Source: Inonotus obliquus
Lineage: Eukaryota; Basidiomycota; Agaricomycetes; Hymenochaetales; Hymenochaetaceae
NCBI GenBank assembly: GCA_032164295.1
Contig: JAJHTX010000001.1
Coordinates: 372,001 to 436,000 of the forward strand
Length of the DNA stretch: 64,000 bases
Direction: 5' to 3'
Positions 45,530 to 56,615 of the stretch are shown here, one piece after another. Made by a program: the position numbers and the translations under genes. Positions within the stretch are counted from its first letter, which is position 1. Every line of letters starts with the position of its first letter. The notes under the pieces are model-generated. The model saw nothing but the letters and a program-made list of their open reading frames with translations. It had not been told where the DNA came from and did no database searches.

Positions 45530-47127
45530 ATGGATCACACTCTTCTGCTATCTCCCTCACTCACACTCGACTTTAGGTCCCCGGACTTGCACCCTCAGGA
45601 ATCATTATCAAGTCCTTCAACGTCTCCTCTTATGCTCTCTCCCCTCTCGCCTAACCAATCACCCCGAGTAGCCTTTACTTCTGTCGCCCGCTCGCAGCTG
45701 TATTCGGACGGCTATTTCGAGTCCCTTGCTTCCTACAACACTCACAACTCATCAGACGCACTCTCTCCTGGACCCGGATCAACGTCAAGTAGTGACGACT
45801 CACGATCTCCTGTCGATAATCCCCCAGACGTCGACTTTGACAACATGGCGGACTTTGAGTATGCCTATCCTTTCTCCTTCAGCGGTACCACAGGCTCGGG
45901 TTATGCTGGGGCAGACATGTATCACACATCGCAGATGGTAAACCCGCGCAAGCCGCACCCTATTGAGATCCCTTCGACTGATGGGGATGGCATCTCCGTT
46001 GCCTCCCCGTATGGCTTCTCAAGTTCCGATCTCCCGTTCATTAGTGGCCAAGTGAAGCAAGAGCACTACGCTGCGAAGGTCAATGAGTTGGGCGCTTACG
46101 CATATGTGGGCGCTGAACATGTCTCGCCCCAAAGTTACGGATATGCGTCTTCTCCAGAGTCTACCTTCCTGGATGGATCTGCTTACTACTCTCCGCCCGG
46201 TTCGGTGCCGACATCGGCGTCCATACCTATTAACGCTCATTCGCAACATTCCGCATATGTTCTACCTTCGCATACTGGACACACCGGGCACGTTACCGCT
46301 GGCGCCGGTCAAGGTGGCTGTGATCCACGATTTGTCAGTGGGTCCCCGCCCGATCTCGATTTCCGATCTAGGTTTATTGCCGGATCCGGACCGAACGCGT
46401 CATCCACCCGGTTTGCAGGTGCTTTCGGCTCGGCGGATGCCGATGGCGACGCAGATGCCGAAGGGGAGTTTGAGGTGAAGGAAGTTGGGGACGGACGAGA
46501 ATATCTGTACGGCAACCAAGATGCCAGTGGTGAAGAAGAGCGCACGGATGATGATGGCGACAGTGACTACGTCGATGGAAGCGGGCGGCGTCGATTGAGA
46601 TCTCGGGTTCCGCCACTCGTCGTACCCTCTCAAGCAGCTCGAGTAACAGCCCTAACAACGCACGTGGTCGGGTCTTCCTCCTTCACTTCGCCTGTTGCTT
46701 CATCTCCCTGTGATTCTTTGCGTAACGTTGTGCGCATACAGCGGCCTTCCGCACCGGCGCCGATACCTGTGCCAAATCTGACGAAGAAATCTCGTGGAAG
46801 ACGGGTACCGACAAATCCTGGTATTGTTGTTACGCCTGATGGGGCCGCGCGCCGCACACGTGGCTATACTTGCCGTGTAGCAGGATGCGGAAAGTGTTTC
46901 GCCCGTGGTGAACATCTGAAGAGGCACATCCGCAGTATCCACACTAACGAGAAACGTGAGTCTTTATCTATCGGTTCGCGTCGCAGCGAACCTAATTTAT
47001 CTTTTTAGCCCACAAATGCAATCACCCTGGTTGCGGCAAGGAGTTTAGCAGGCACGACAATTTGTGTCAGCATATGCGAGTGCACAGGAATTACTCTGCT
47101 CCGCGTGACGGTGGCCTTCCGTTGTGA
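45530..47127 (+). CDS. C2H2 zinc-finger transcription factor, Msn2/4-like finger pair
   Basis: Two exons (45530-46955, 47009-47127) give 514 residues. The first 440 residues are disordered: Ser/Pro-rich, then acidic (DGDADAEGEFE, ERTDDDGDSDY), a likely activation region. A basic stretch (KKSRGRRVP) precedes two C-terminal fingers: YTCRVAGCGKCFARGEHLKR with HIRSIH, then HKCNHPGCGKEFSRHDNLCQ with HMRVH. These are C-X4-C-X12-H-X4-H and C-X4-C-X12-H-X3-H. The intron falls in the linker between fingers (NEK then PHKC). Two adjacent fingers at the extreme C-terminus with RGEHLKRH and RHDNLCQH helices resemble stress factors that bind short C/G-rich elements, such as Msn2. Orthology is not shown. 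A long leader and a long 3' region flank it. Confidence 0.88.
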
Positions 47128-48494
47128 GCTGAGACGCAGCTGTACTGCCTCCCTTTGGCTTTCTGCTTCATGCAGCTCTCAGTAGGGTTCACACTTGCTT
47201 TGCTTACATATTACGACCTTTACGACCGATCATGATCACTAACGAGCTATGAGTTCTTGTCGCCCACATCAGTCCTCGATTTCTTTCTTTCATCGTTTTT
47301 GCCGTCGTTTCAACTTACGTTATTGAGTTTTACTTACCAATTACGGACGGCTTTCTCTTTACTTCTGCGTCTGCTTCTTTTCTCGTTTCCCCTCCCCGTT
47401 GTGCAGATCCAAATCGACGTCCTTTTGCCCATGCTGTTTTTTTCTTTCTTGTATTGAGTCAGCAGCGATTACGTCTACCTACTTTTTGGTGCGTAATCTA
47501 TTATACCCCATTGTAACTTGCTGCACAAGCTCCCATCTGCCTGGCTCCCCCATTGTCGATAGTTTTCCCCTGCGATCTCCTCCCGATTCTCGTTTCTTGC
47601 TGCGTCCAAATACGCTGCTATATCACACGCACATACACACTCACTTGTTGGTGTTTCCATAGTCTGTCTGCCTATTCGATATCAGAGTTTCTCTTACTCT
47701 CATTACTTGATGAGAACAACATCATCGTCACTCCTACTAGTAAACAGCTGTATCATCTCTTTTTTCATCCCCTATACGTAGCGTTGTTTTTGTACTTGTG
47801 TCCTTTTTACTCGTCGTCCTCTTATTCGAGAGATTTCATGACATGAAGGGTTTGTGATGTATCGTGTGAAAGAGTTGGGTTGAATGTGAAGGTGATTGTA
47901 TGATTCCTTTTATTGGTCCTCTGTACACCGACTTGACATTCTGCAAACCGTGAATAATGCGTCGAACTTTCCTATACACCGATCTCGAAATCTCGAGAAG
48001 TAAGTATGAAACAGAATGATATTTTTAACTCTTCGAGTTTCACACTGACTTCGGTCGGAAAGTTCTGCTTCTGCGTTTCAGGTTTTTTGTATTGCTGTAA
48101 TCCGTATTGCTGTATAATTGTATGGCGTATGGCGTATTGAATGAGGTAATGTATGATGCCGTAGGTGGGTGGGAAACAACGTTACGTAGGCGTAGGTCAA
48201 GGCAATAGCCGTGGCTAGGCCCTAGGACTGGCAAGGCTGGCTTAGGAGAGGGAGTGATCTTCTCCATTCCTTGTTATGCCTATGAGGTCATCCTATTCAA
48301 TCCTCTTCCTTTCTCTTTTTCTTCTTCCTTTCTCTGAGGCGCCAAGTACTAGTTCTAATAGTTAAAAAGGGTCGAAGAATAGGTTAGAAAGAATAGAGGT
48401 GGTGTATTCTTGTTTGTATGTGTTGCGTAGCATACAACGTTTTCTTTATATACATATATGTTTACGTAGTCTGTTTTTGAGCAAGAATATTAAT
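47128..48494. other. 3' flank and intergenic
   Basis: The first 700 bp after the C2H2 stop are T/C-rich and look like a long 3' UTR. The remainder is unremarkable, and no gene is supported. Confidence 0.5.
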
Positions 48495-48720
48495 GGAGTG
48501 GGGGTTGGAGAGAGGGGGAGAGAGAGAGAGGCCTGGAAGAGTGAGAGAAGGAAGAGTGAGAGAGAGAGGAGAAGGAAGGAAGAGAAGGACGAGAAGACCT
48601 AGGGAGGGTAAGAAGCGAAAAGAACCTGAAGGAGAATTTGGAGGAGAGTGATAGATACAAGGAGGGATGGAGAAGAGAAAAGAGAAATCAAAAAGAAAGG
48701 AGAGGAAGAAGAAAAGTAAG
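48495..48720 (+). repeat. Polypurine (GA-rich) tract
   Basis: The plus strand is almost entirely purine, with (ga)n runs such as agagagagagag interrupted by gg and aa. A second (ga)n run lies at 48959-48979, and purine bias continues to about 49090. The tract sits in the 3' flank of the minus-strand DUF6699-like gene. Confidence 0.85.
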
Positions 48721-49218
48721 AAAATTTATACACGTTTTGTCATTTCAGGGAGAGAAAAGTGTTCAGAAGGGTATAAGGAGGAATAAAAACACGAACACGA
48801 ACACGGAAAAAAAGGGAAAGAAGAAGAAGAAGAAATAAACGAATCAGTAAGACAGAAAAGAATATTGGGGATGTGGAATCGAGAGCAGATAACACAACGG
48901 GTCAATAAAGTAGCGCTACACGTCAACAGCAATACATATAGAGCAAGCGTCCATCCAAGAGAGAGAGAGAGAGAGAGGAAGAGTCGAAAAGGAATAAAGA
49001 GGATAAATAGTCTTTATGGGGTTTCAATTTCCGTTCCGAAAAGCGAGAGCGGATATATAAGAGAAGAGAAAGAGAAGAAAGACATAAAGTCGTTAGTCGT
49101 AATGCATCATGAGCAATTAGTTGTCCAGAGCGAATAAATAGAGAGAAATGGAAAAAAAAATCAAACCAATACTGTGAATAAGAAATCATTTCCATCCATT
49201 CAATCCGATGTGATACGA

Positions 49219-50295
49219 TCAAATCGCGGCAGGAGAGTGAGGCGCAAGCCTCACAGAGAACGTATTATCCGCGTTCCTCGCAAATCCCGCAAAATACGTG
49301 CAACCATGCGCAAAGTCAGCACGAATATAGTTCGCAGGGGAGTTAGGAAAGGCCGAACGACGAGCAGCGAATACCGCACGAGCGTTATGTATTTCCTGAG
49401 GTGGTAGTTGATGTAATTCGACTTCGGAGATTTCTTGGTTGAGGGAACGGTGTAGGGAGTATAAAGCATCTCCGAGAGCGAGAGGAGATGGGGCTGAAGG
49501 AGGAGCGGAAGAACGACGAGAGGGTATAAGGTCGACGTGCCAGAAGAATCGACGTGGAGGGTTAGTTGTAGATGAGGAAGGGGAAGAAATTCCGCCTGGA
49601 TAGAGAATGACGGTTACACGGAGACGAGGACAGATTGGGTTTGTAGCTGGTTGTGCCAAGTCGGAGTCACGAACTCGCATTTCTTGGATAGTACGTAGTG
49701 CGTAGTGTCCGTGTGTTTCTGGTGTGCGGAGGATGTTGTATACGATGAGCGTATTGCTATTGCCTCGAAGGAGAGGATGAACTTCAGGTGCTGATCCCGA
49801 TCCTGTGGTGTTTCCGTTCATATGCATACTGTTGTGTGGTGAAATTGGAGGAGAGGGGAGACCGTGTGTATCTTGATATCAGGTAAGTTAAGATAGAACG
49901 TTAGTATCAGTTTATGTTAATGATAGACGCCCACAAAGAAGAGACTTACAAATACCAAGACCAGTCATTTCAGGAGGAACGGACATGGGACGAGGCCTCG
50001 AAGAAGCCGAACCAGAACCAGAACCACTAGAGACCGATCCATAGCCAGGGCCAGGACTCATGTAGCCGTAGCCGACCATTGGACTATCAGTCTCAGGTAA
50101 ATCAATAGTTCCAAGGTGCGGAGCACCCGGGTAAAGTCCAGCACCAGCACCAGGGGCATACGGATACGGGTCAGCATATGCACGCTGAGAGCCCGCGCCC
50201 GCGCCCGTATTGGAGCCGTGATGGGAACCGGAACCGGAATGACTAGAGCCCGCGGGAGAGGCGAGGCGCTGCCAATCGTATGCGTGAGTTGCCAT
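49219..50295 (-). CDS. DUF6699-like protein with Gly/Ser/Tyr-rich N-terminus
   Basis: Two exons (49950-50295, 49219-49871) give 332 residues. The N-terminal 110 residues are low complexity (Gly, Ser, Tyr, Pro; for example YADPYPYAPGAGAGLYPG). The C-terminal domain starts EVHPLLRGNSNTLIVYNIL and continues CPRLRVTVILYPG, LGDALYSLHRSLNQEISEVE and ADFAHGCTYFAGFAR. The order (HPLL, beta strands, then a paired-helix region with a Glu/Leu step) resembles DUF6699, a fungal domain of unknown function common in mushrooms; the assignment is by memory of the pattern. The acceptor at 49871 was chosen because the nearer AG at 49832 gives an in-frame stop. The upstream region (50296-51246) is notably GC-rich. 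Confidence 0.7.
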
Positions 50296-51246
50296 AATGG
50301 GTAGTAGATAAGTAGATAAAGAGCTAAGGAGATGAGTTTGTTGAACGATGATGGGCGCGCTCGACTAGGCGGGGGCGGGGGCGGAGATGAGAGGAGGCGG
50401 GAGGCGATGAGGAGAGGACCGCTGGAAAGCGGGGCGGCTTTTATAGGGGGCGCTCAGATAAGGGCGCGCCCGCCGTTTGGCGGCGGACGGGGGAGGTCCA
50501 AGAGAATGGGCGGAGGGTACGGGCGCGCGTAGGAACGCGAAGCAAACACTCCAGATACCCGATCACCCAAACGACGGGGAAGTCAGACATTTGAGTGAGG
50601 AAGATAAGGTCTAGGATGGATAGACGCCCATTGCGAGTCATATAGAACGGTGCCGAATCCCGCAAGCGCTTCGGGAAGCGCTCAAAGGGCGGGGGTTATT
50701 AACCAAATAAGGGAATGATGCGCTGATTTGGAGTTGTTGGTTAATCGATTGGACTGCTTGGTGTCTTCGTTTGGTATATTGATGGATGTGACTCGTGTCG
50801 ACGCGTCGGTCTTATGGCGCGTCGCGTGGAGAGAAGATGATGAGAAGCGAGTGCGAGCGCGATATTGCCGCGGTGACTCCTTACGCGCGGCGCGGTGAAC
50901 CGGGAGTGTCGGCGACGGAGCGCTTATTGTACGCTGCAGCAATGCGCACAGGCAACGGCGCGTAATGACCGTCGCGTAAAGACTAAGGGAGATAATAATA
51001 GACACTATGTTACCATTTGTAATCAACTATAACTAATGGGATACATTTTGTAATCGTGGGAATTACCAGCCATGACGAGAACACCAACACCTTCCCATGT
51101 TAGCCCCCTTCACCGTCTGGGCCTTGCTCCTACATCACCACTCCGCCCCTCCAAGGCCCTCTTTATTCCTTCTCTCCCTTCTTTACAACTCACCATCTCT
51201 TATATCTTGCAGCCCTCTTCGCCAGCGGCGTTGAGTGGTTGTCATT
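50296..51246. other. Divergent GC-rich upstream region
   Basis: This is shared by the minus-strand DUF6699-like gene and the plus-strand chitin synthase. The part at 50340-50540 is strongly G-rich on the plus strand (gggggcgggggcgg). The open frame there is an artefact of composition. No gene is seen. Confidence 0.6.
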
Positions 51247-54200
51247 ATGGATCGTCGTGACCATCGTCCTCCACGCGCTGCGCCTCCTGGGAGTCCCAAC
51301 GTCGCTGCAAACCCACCCGCCTATTACGACGAGCCCCAGCACCAGCCACAGCGCCCACCGCCAAATCCTGGTGGTCGTCATAATGTCTCCTTTCAAGATA
51401 CGGAGTCAGGGGACCGTCATGGCCATCTCGACGCCTCAAGGGAACGGTTCAGGTCAACTTACAGGGACGGTGCGCTCCCACCCACGCCGGACGAAGCTGC
51501 GCTTGAGAGCGGTATTCAAGGTGGACTCGATCCCTCAAGAGTGCTGAGGAAGAAGAGCCTCGTTCGTCCTGACAGGGAGAAAATTGAGCCGGGTCATCGA
51601 TTATGGCATTACAGAACCCATGCAGCCCAGCTGGAAGAGGAAGGGGGCAGAGTCGGACTTTTGCCTTCGTGTATGTTGTCAAATTTGCGAGCTTATGCAC
51701 GGACTGAAACAAGAATTTTTCCAGCGACTGGAAATTTCCCACAACGGGCGCCTCTACGGCGCGGGAAATCGCTTCTCGCGCGAGAACAGGATATTCCAGA
51801 GTCAGGTTTGGCTTTGTTCAAGCGTGGCGCGACGCTCCGCAGAAACAAATCGCGGCAGACTATTGCAAGTGATCCTGATACTACCACTAAGACAGAGAAG
51901 CGAAGCTGCGGATGCTTACCAAAAGTGCCTGGGCCTGTCGACTGTTGGATGATTTATTGCCTTATTTTAACCGCTTGCATCCCTGGCTTTTTGCTTAAGG
52001 TATTTGGTACGTATTGTCAACTTTCACTTAGGGTTTTTCTACTTGATCTCTAACCTTACTGCGACGTGCAGGTATCCGAACTCCTGAGCAGCAACGCGCT
52101 TGGCGGGAGAAGATGGGACTCCTTGCTATTATCATGTGTCTTATGGCTGGAGTTGGTTTCATCACATTCGGCTTCACACAGGCGGTTTGTGGAACACCTG
52201 CCACGCGTTTCCGAACAGGCACCGTAGGAAACGCCTCAGTCATCATTCATGGATATGCCTATGACTTCTCGAGGTTCAATCACCCGAACACCGGATCGTT
52301 TAACGGTACCGAGAACCCTCTCTTTGAAGGTAATTGGGGTGTCGCTGGGCAGGATATTTCATTCATGTTCCAGAATACTGGCGGCAACTGTCGGAGCTTC
52401 ATATCGCGCGCGGACAACTCATCCATCGATACGGTAAACAGCGATCCAGCGTGGTATTTCCCGTGTAATCCGTTTAATCAGTTTGGAACGACGGGTGTCA
52501 ACCTTACAAACTATGATTCCAACTTTACATGCCATACTGGAAGCGCATCTCGTCAGCAGCTCTCTGGGATGAGACCCGAGGGACAGGTCTACTACAACTG
52601 GGATGATGTCAAGAGTTCATCACGGAACCTTGCGGTCTATGAGAGGTTCGTCATGGTCTATTATTAACGTGATGCAAGGTATCCATTGATGTTCTTGGTT
52701 TTTGATCGCAGCAATGTATTGGACTTCAGCCTGCTGGGTTGGATGAGTAGGGCTCAGGTCAATTATCCTGACATTTTTGAGGAATTTAAGCAAGCGGACG
52801 GGACTTTCAATACGCGCGACCTTACAATGCATTTCCGTCGAACTAATCAGCAGCCGCTTGCAAAATGCCTGCAGCAGTCTATCACAGTCGGCTTCATTGA
52901 CACAATGACGATCGGTTGTGTTGCATCCGACATTGTCCTTTATGTCTCTTTGATCTTCATCATCGGTGTTGTGTCGATTAAATTCGGTATGGCCGTTTTC
53001 TTTGGCTGGTTCCTTTCCTGGAGGCTAGGTAATTTCGCCAACGAGACATACGAACAACGCATGCGTCGCGCCGCCGAGATCGAGAATTGGACAGACGACA
53101 TCTACCGACCAGCGCCCAACCGATACCGACCGACAGTGCAGAAGAGTGCTACTTCTGAGAAATACGCGAATAAGCGCAAGACATTCTTGCCTCAGACTTC
53201 TCGCTTTACGCCGTCTGAGACGATGATGAAGGTCAATGGTGGTCGAGCTGCAGAATCTGTTGCTTACAAACGGAGCACGGCGTATGGAGGCAAGAAGCTA
53301 ACTCCGCCAGATACGCCAGCTTATCGCTCGTCGCGAAGCTCAACATCCTTGGTGGATAGTGCATCTCAAAAGGGATCGTTTAATGAAACACCTTGCCCGT
53401 TCCCTCTCGGCAACGTGGTTCCTCAGCCATCGCAGGATTTTATGCCATTCAACTTCCCGCTTGCTCACAGCATTTGTCTTGTCACTGCTTACTCCGAGTC
53501 CGTTGCCGGTCTTCGGACTACTCTGGACTCTCTGGCAACGACCGACTACCCGAACAGCCATAAGCTTTTGATGGTTATTGCGGACGGGATGGTGAAGGGT
53601 GCCGGTAATGATTTGACAACACCGGACATTGTACTATCAATGATGACGGAGCTTGTCGTCCCGCCGGAGGAAGTTGAGCCCCATTCGTATGTTGCTATTG
53701 CCGATGGTCATAAGCGACACAACATGGCGAAGGTTTATGCTGGATTCTATTCGTACGACGACAATACGGTGGAGAGATCCAAGCAACAGCGTGTCCCAAT
53801 TATCCTAGTAGCCAAGTGCGGAAATCCATTAGAGGCGAACGATGCGAAGCCCGGTAACCGCGGAAAGCGTGATTCGCAGATTGTGCTCATGGCATTCATG
53901 CAAAAGGTCTTATTCGACGAACGCATGACAACGCTTGAGTATGAATTTTTCAACTCCGTTTGGCGCGTCACGGGGATCAGCCCGGATAGATATGAGGTAG
54001 TGCTTTGCGTTGATGCCGACACAAAAGTCTTCCCGGATTCGTTAACTCGCATGGTTTCTTGTATGGTTCATGACACGGAAATTATGGGTCTATGCGGAGA
54101 GACAAAGATTGCGAACAAAGCGGAGACCTGGGTGACTATGATTCAAGGTCAGTTTTAAAGTTTTATTGCTTGAATAATTTCTTATGTTTCTGCCATCGGT

Positions 54201-55936
54201 AGTGTTCGAGTACTACATCTCCCATCACATGACGAAGGCCTTCGAGTCGATGTTCGGTGGTGTGACCTGTCTTCCTGGTTGCTTCAGTATGTACCGTCTG
54301 AAGGCACCAAAGGGCGAATCTGGGTACTGGGTTCCTATCCTCGCCAACCCAGATATCGTGGAACACTATTCAGAGAACGTCGTTGATACCCTACACAAGA
54401 AGAACTTGTTGCTACTCGGAGAGGACCGATTCCTGACAACGCTGATGTTGAAGACCTTCCCAAAGCGAAAGATGATCTTCTGTCCACAGGCAGTATGCAA
54501 GACCATTGTCCCGGACACGTTCAGAGTGTTGCTGTCACAACGTCGTCGTTGGATCAATTCGACGGTGCACAACTTGTTTGAACTTCTCTTGGTTAGGGAC
54601 CTTTGTGGAACATTCTGCTTCTCGATGCAGTTCGTCGTATTTATGGAGCTGGCTGGTACACTCGTCCTTCCGGCTGCCATTTCGTTTACACTCTTCCTCA
54701 TCATCATAAGTATACTTCCTGGTGGTTCAGACACTACTATTCCTCTCGTCCTGCTCGCAATTATCCTCGGTCTTCCCGGTCTACTCATCGTCGTTACATC
54801 TCGCAAGATCGCGTACGTCGGGTGGATGTTAGTCTATCTGATCTCTCTGCCAATATGGAACTTTGTGCTTCCCGCGTATGCATACTGGCACTTTGATGAC
54901 TTCTCGTGGGGACAGACACGTCAAGTCTCTGGTGACAAGGGTGGCAACCATGGTGATAAGGAGGGAGAGTTTGACTCTTCACATATTGTCATGAAGCGAT
55001 GGGCAGAGTTTGAGCGAGAACGTAGATGGCGTGGTGGAACCACATCCCGCGACTCAGTGTTCAATGACATGCGGTCGAATTCTCCTAAGCGGTAAGTTTG
55101 TTCTTTCTGCTCTTTTGTTTCTTTCGGCTCACAATAGACTCCTACCTAGTGCCTCCATGATTTCGACGTCTGAGACATTCCAGCATCAGGGTTCGGACAT
55201 GAGCGAGTCATTCAGCTACACTGCACAGCCGCGCCCGAGGCATGATAGCTCGCCCTTGGTCATGCTCCCTGCACCATTGGCAGTGAACGCCAGGCAAGGA
55301 GGCTTCCCAGCGTCATCTCCGTCCGTATCTGGTTACTCACGGACGAGTGAAGAAGCGCCTATGCTTGGGGATGGAAATTCTCGAACACGGTTGATACCCA
55401 GTCCTCCAGGTGACTATAGTGCATACAATTCGCCCGATCCATACGCATCAAACCAGATTGAGAATTACGTGAACCGAGCTGGTCACGGCGCAGGTGGTAG
55501 TATGGGTGGGGTCGTCCTTCGTCAAGGCACTACGTCCAACATGTACCCAGGTGAAACTCAGAACCCGTATCGCTCTACGCAGCCACAGGCAGCTGGTTAT
55601 GATGACGAATACTCTGGAACGGGGACGACAACTACAACAACAGAGTCGGACGATACGCAGAGCTCTACGGTGCCTTTCGGTAGGCAGCAGTCACCTTCGC
55701 AGCAATATCAACGGGCTCGTACGACGTCGCGCGGGTATGCGCTTGAGGACCGCGGGGTTGTACCGGGACCAGATGGCGGTGTACGTCGCGTGGCTAGGCC
55801 ACAATCAAGGAGACCTACGTCGCAGCAACCAACGAATCGATACTCGCGTTCGTCGATGTATGCGAGTCCTACAAACACGCAGCCTCCTTCTCTTCCTCCA
55901 GGCGCAGCGCCTCCACGGCCGTACGGTGACTTGTAG
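51247..55936 (+). CDS. Chitin synthase, division 2, class IV-like (Chs3 type)
   Basis: Six exons (51247-51670, 51725-52006, 52072-52645, 52712-54147, 54203-55091, 55150-55936) give 1463 residues. It polymerises UDP-GlcNAc into chitin at the plasma membrane. A disordered 200-residue N-terminus is followed by two spans ([38 protein letters not shown]), a lumenal region with sequons, another span, then the GT2 catalytic domain: [32 protein letters not shown] and the QRRRW signature ([16 protein letters not shown]). C-terminal spans follow ([30 protein letters not shown]). No myosin head is fused, and the region after the last span is a long disordered tail. The intron at 51671-51724 is in frame and open; it was placed by its GTATGT donor and the resulting GLLPSSTGNFPQR. 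Class is judged from layout. Confidence 0.94.
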
Positions 55937-56615
55937 TAGCTTGTTCACCCCGGATATCTGACTCTTCGAGTTCATATTCCTACTTCCATTAAGGTTCTTC
56001 ATCCAATCTTTGATATTTTGTCCGAATTGCTTCATTTCACTCGCTTTCGGATTCCGAACTTTCTAGCTATTTTTCTTTCTTTCTTTCATTCTTTTATCAT
56101 TCATAATTCAGAGTACGCTCTTGGACACACGGTGATTAATCTCCACACGTTTGCTTTCTTTTCCCTTGTTCCCTCATTAAATCTCGACAGCATGGACCAT
56201 CTGTGTAATGACTCTTTCCTCCCCACTATACAGCAAACAACTTCATTGAGGTTTCCAATAGTACACTCTAACTGTTATGATACCGCTCCTCCTTTCTTCC
56301 TACGTGCAGATGCATGGATACCTCCAGTACCGTAGTGTACGACGAGAAATGAAATCTCTTTATCTTTCTTTACCCACCCGAGAGCTCTGGAGTTAGTTTG
56401 TGAGCCTTGAGGATCTTCTTGCCATATTAGGCAGCGGTAAATTATTTGCGGCAGTCAGATGGGCTGCTGGAACAACTCACCTTCCCTACTTTCGCCATAC
56501 GGATGAAAGCTTCTAACAGCACGAACGTCAACTAACCCGAAGCCACTCGATTATCATAAAACCAAAGACACAGTCCTTCGGCTATATTAACCGAAAGTTG
56601 TATCGCTTCTGCAGA
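55937..56615. other. Intergenic
   Basis: This is the T-rich 3' flank of chitin synthase and the upstream region of the next plus-strand gene. The short open frame at 56018-56335 lies in the likely 3' UTR and has no features. Confidence 0.5.

Noticed and set aside
50332..50532. Gly/Arg-rich plus-strand frame
   Set aside because: Product of a G-rich promoter segment; no gene features.
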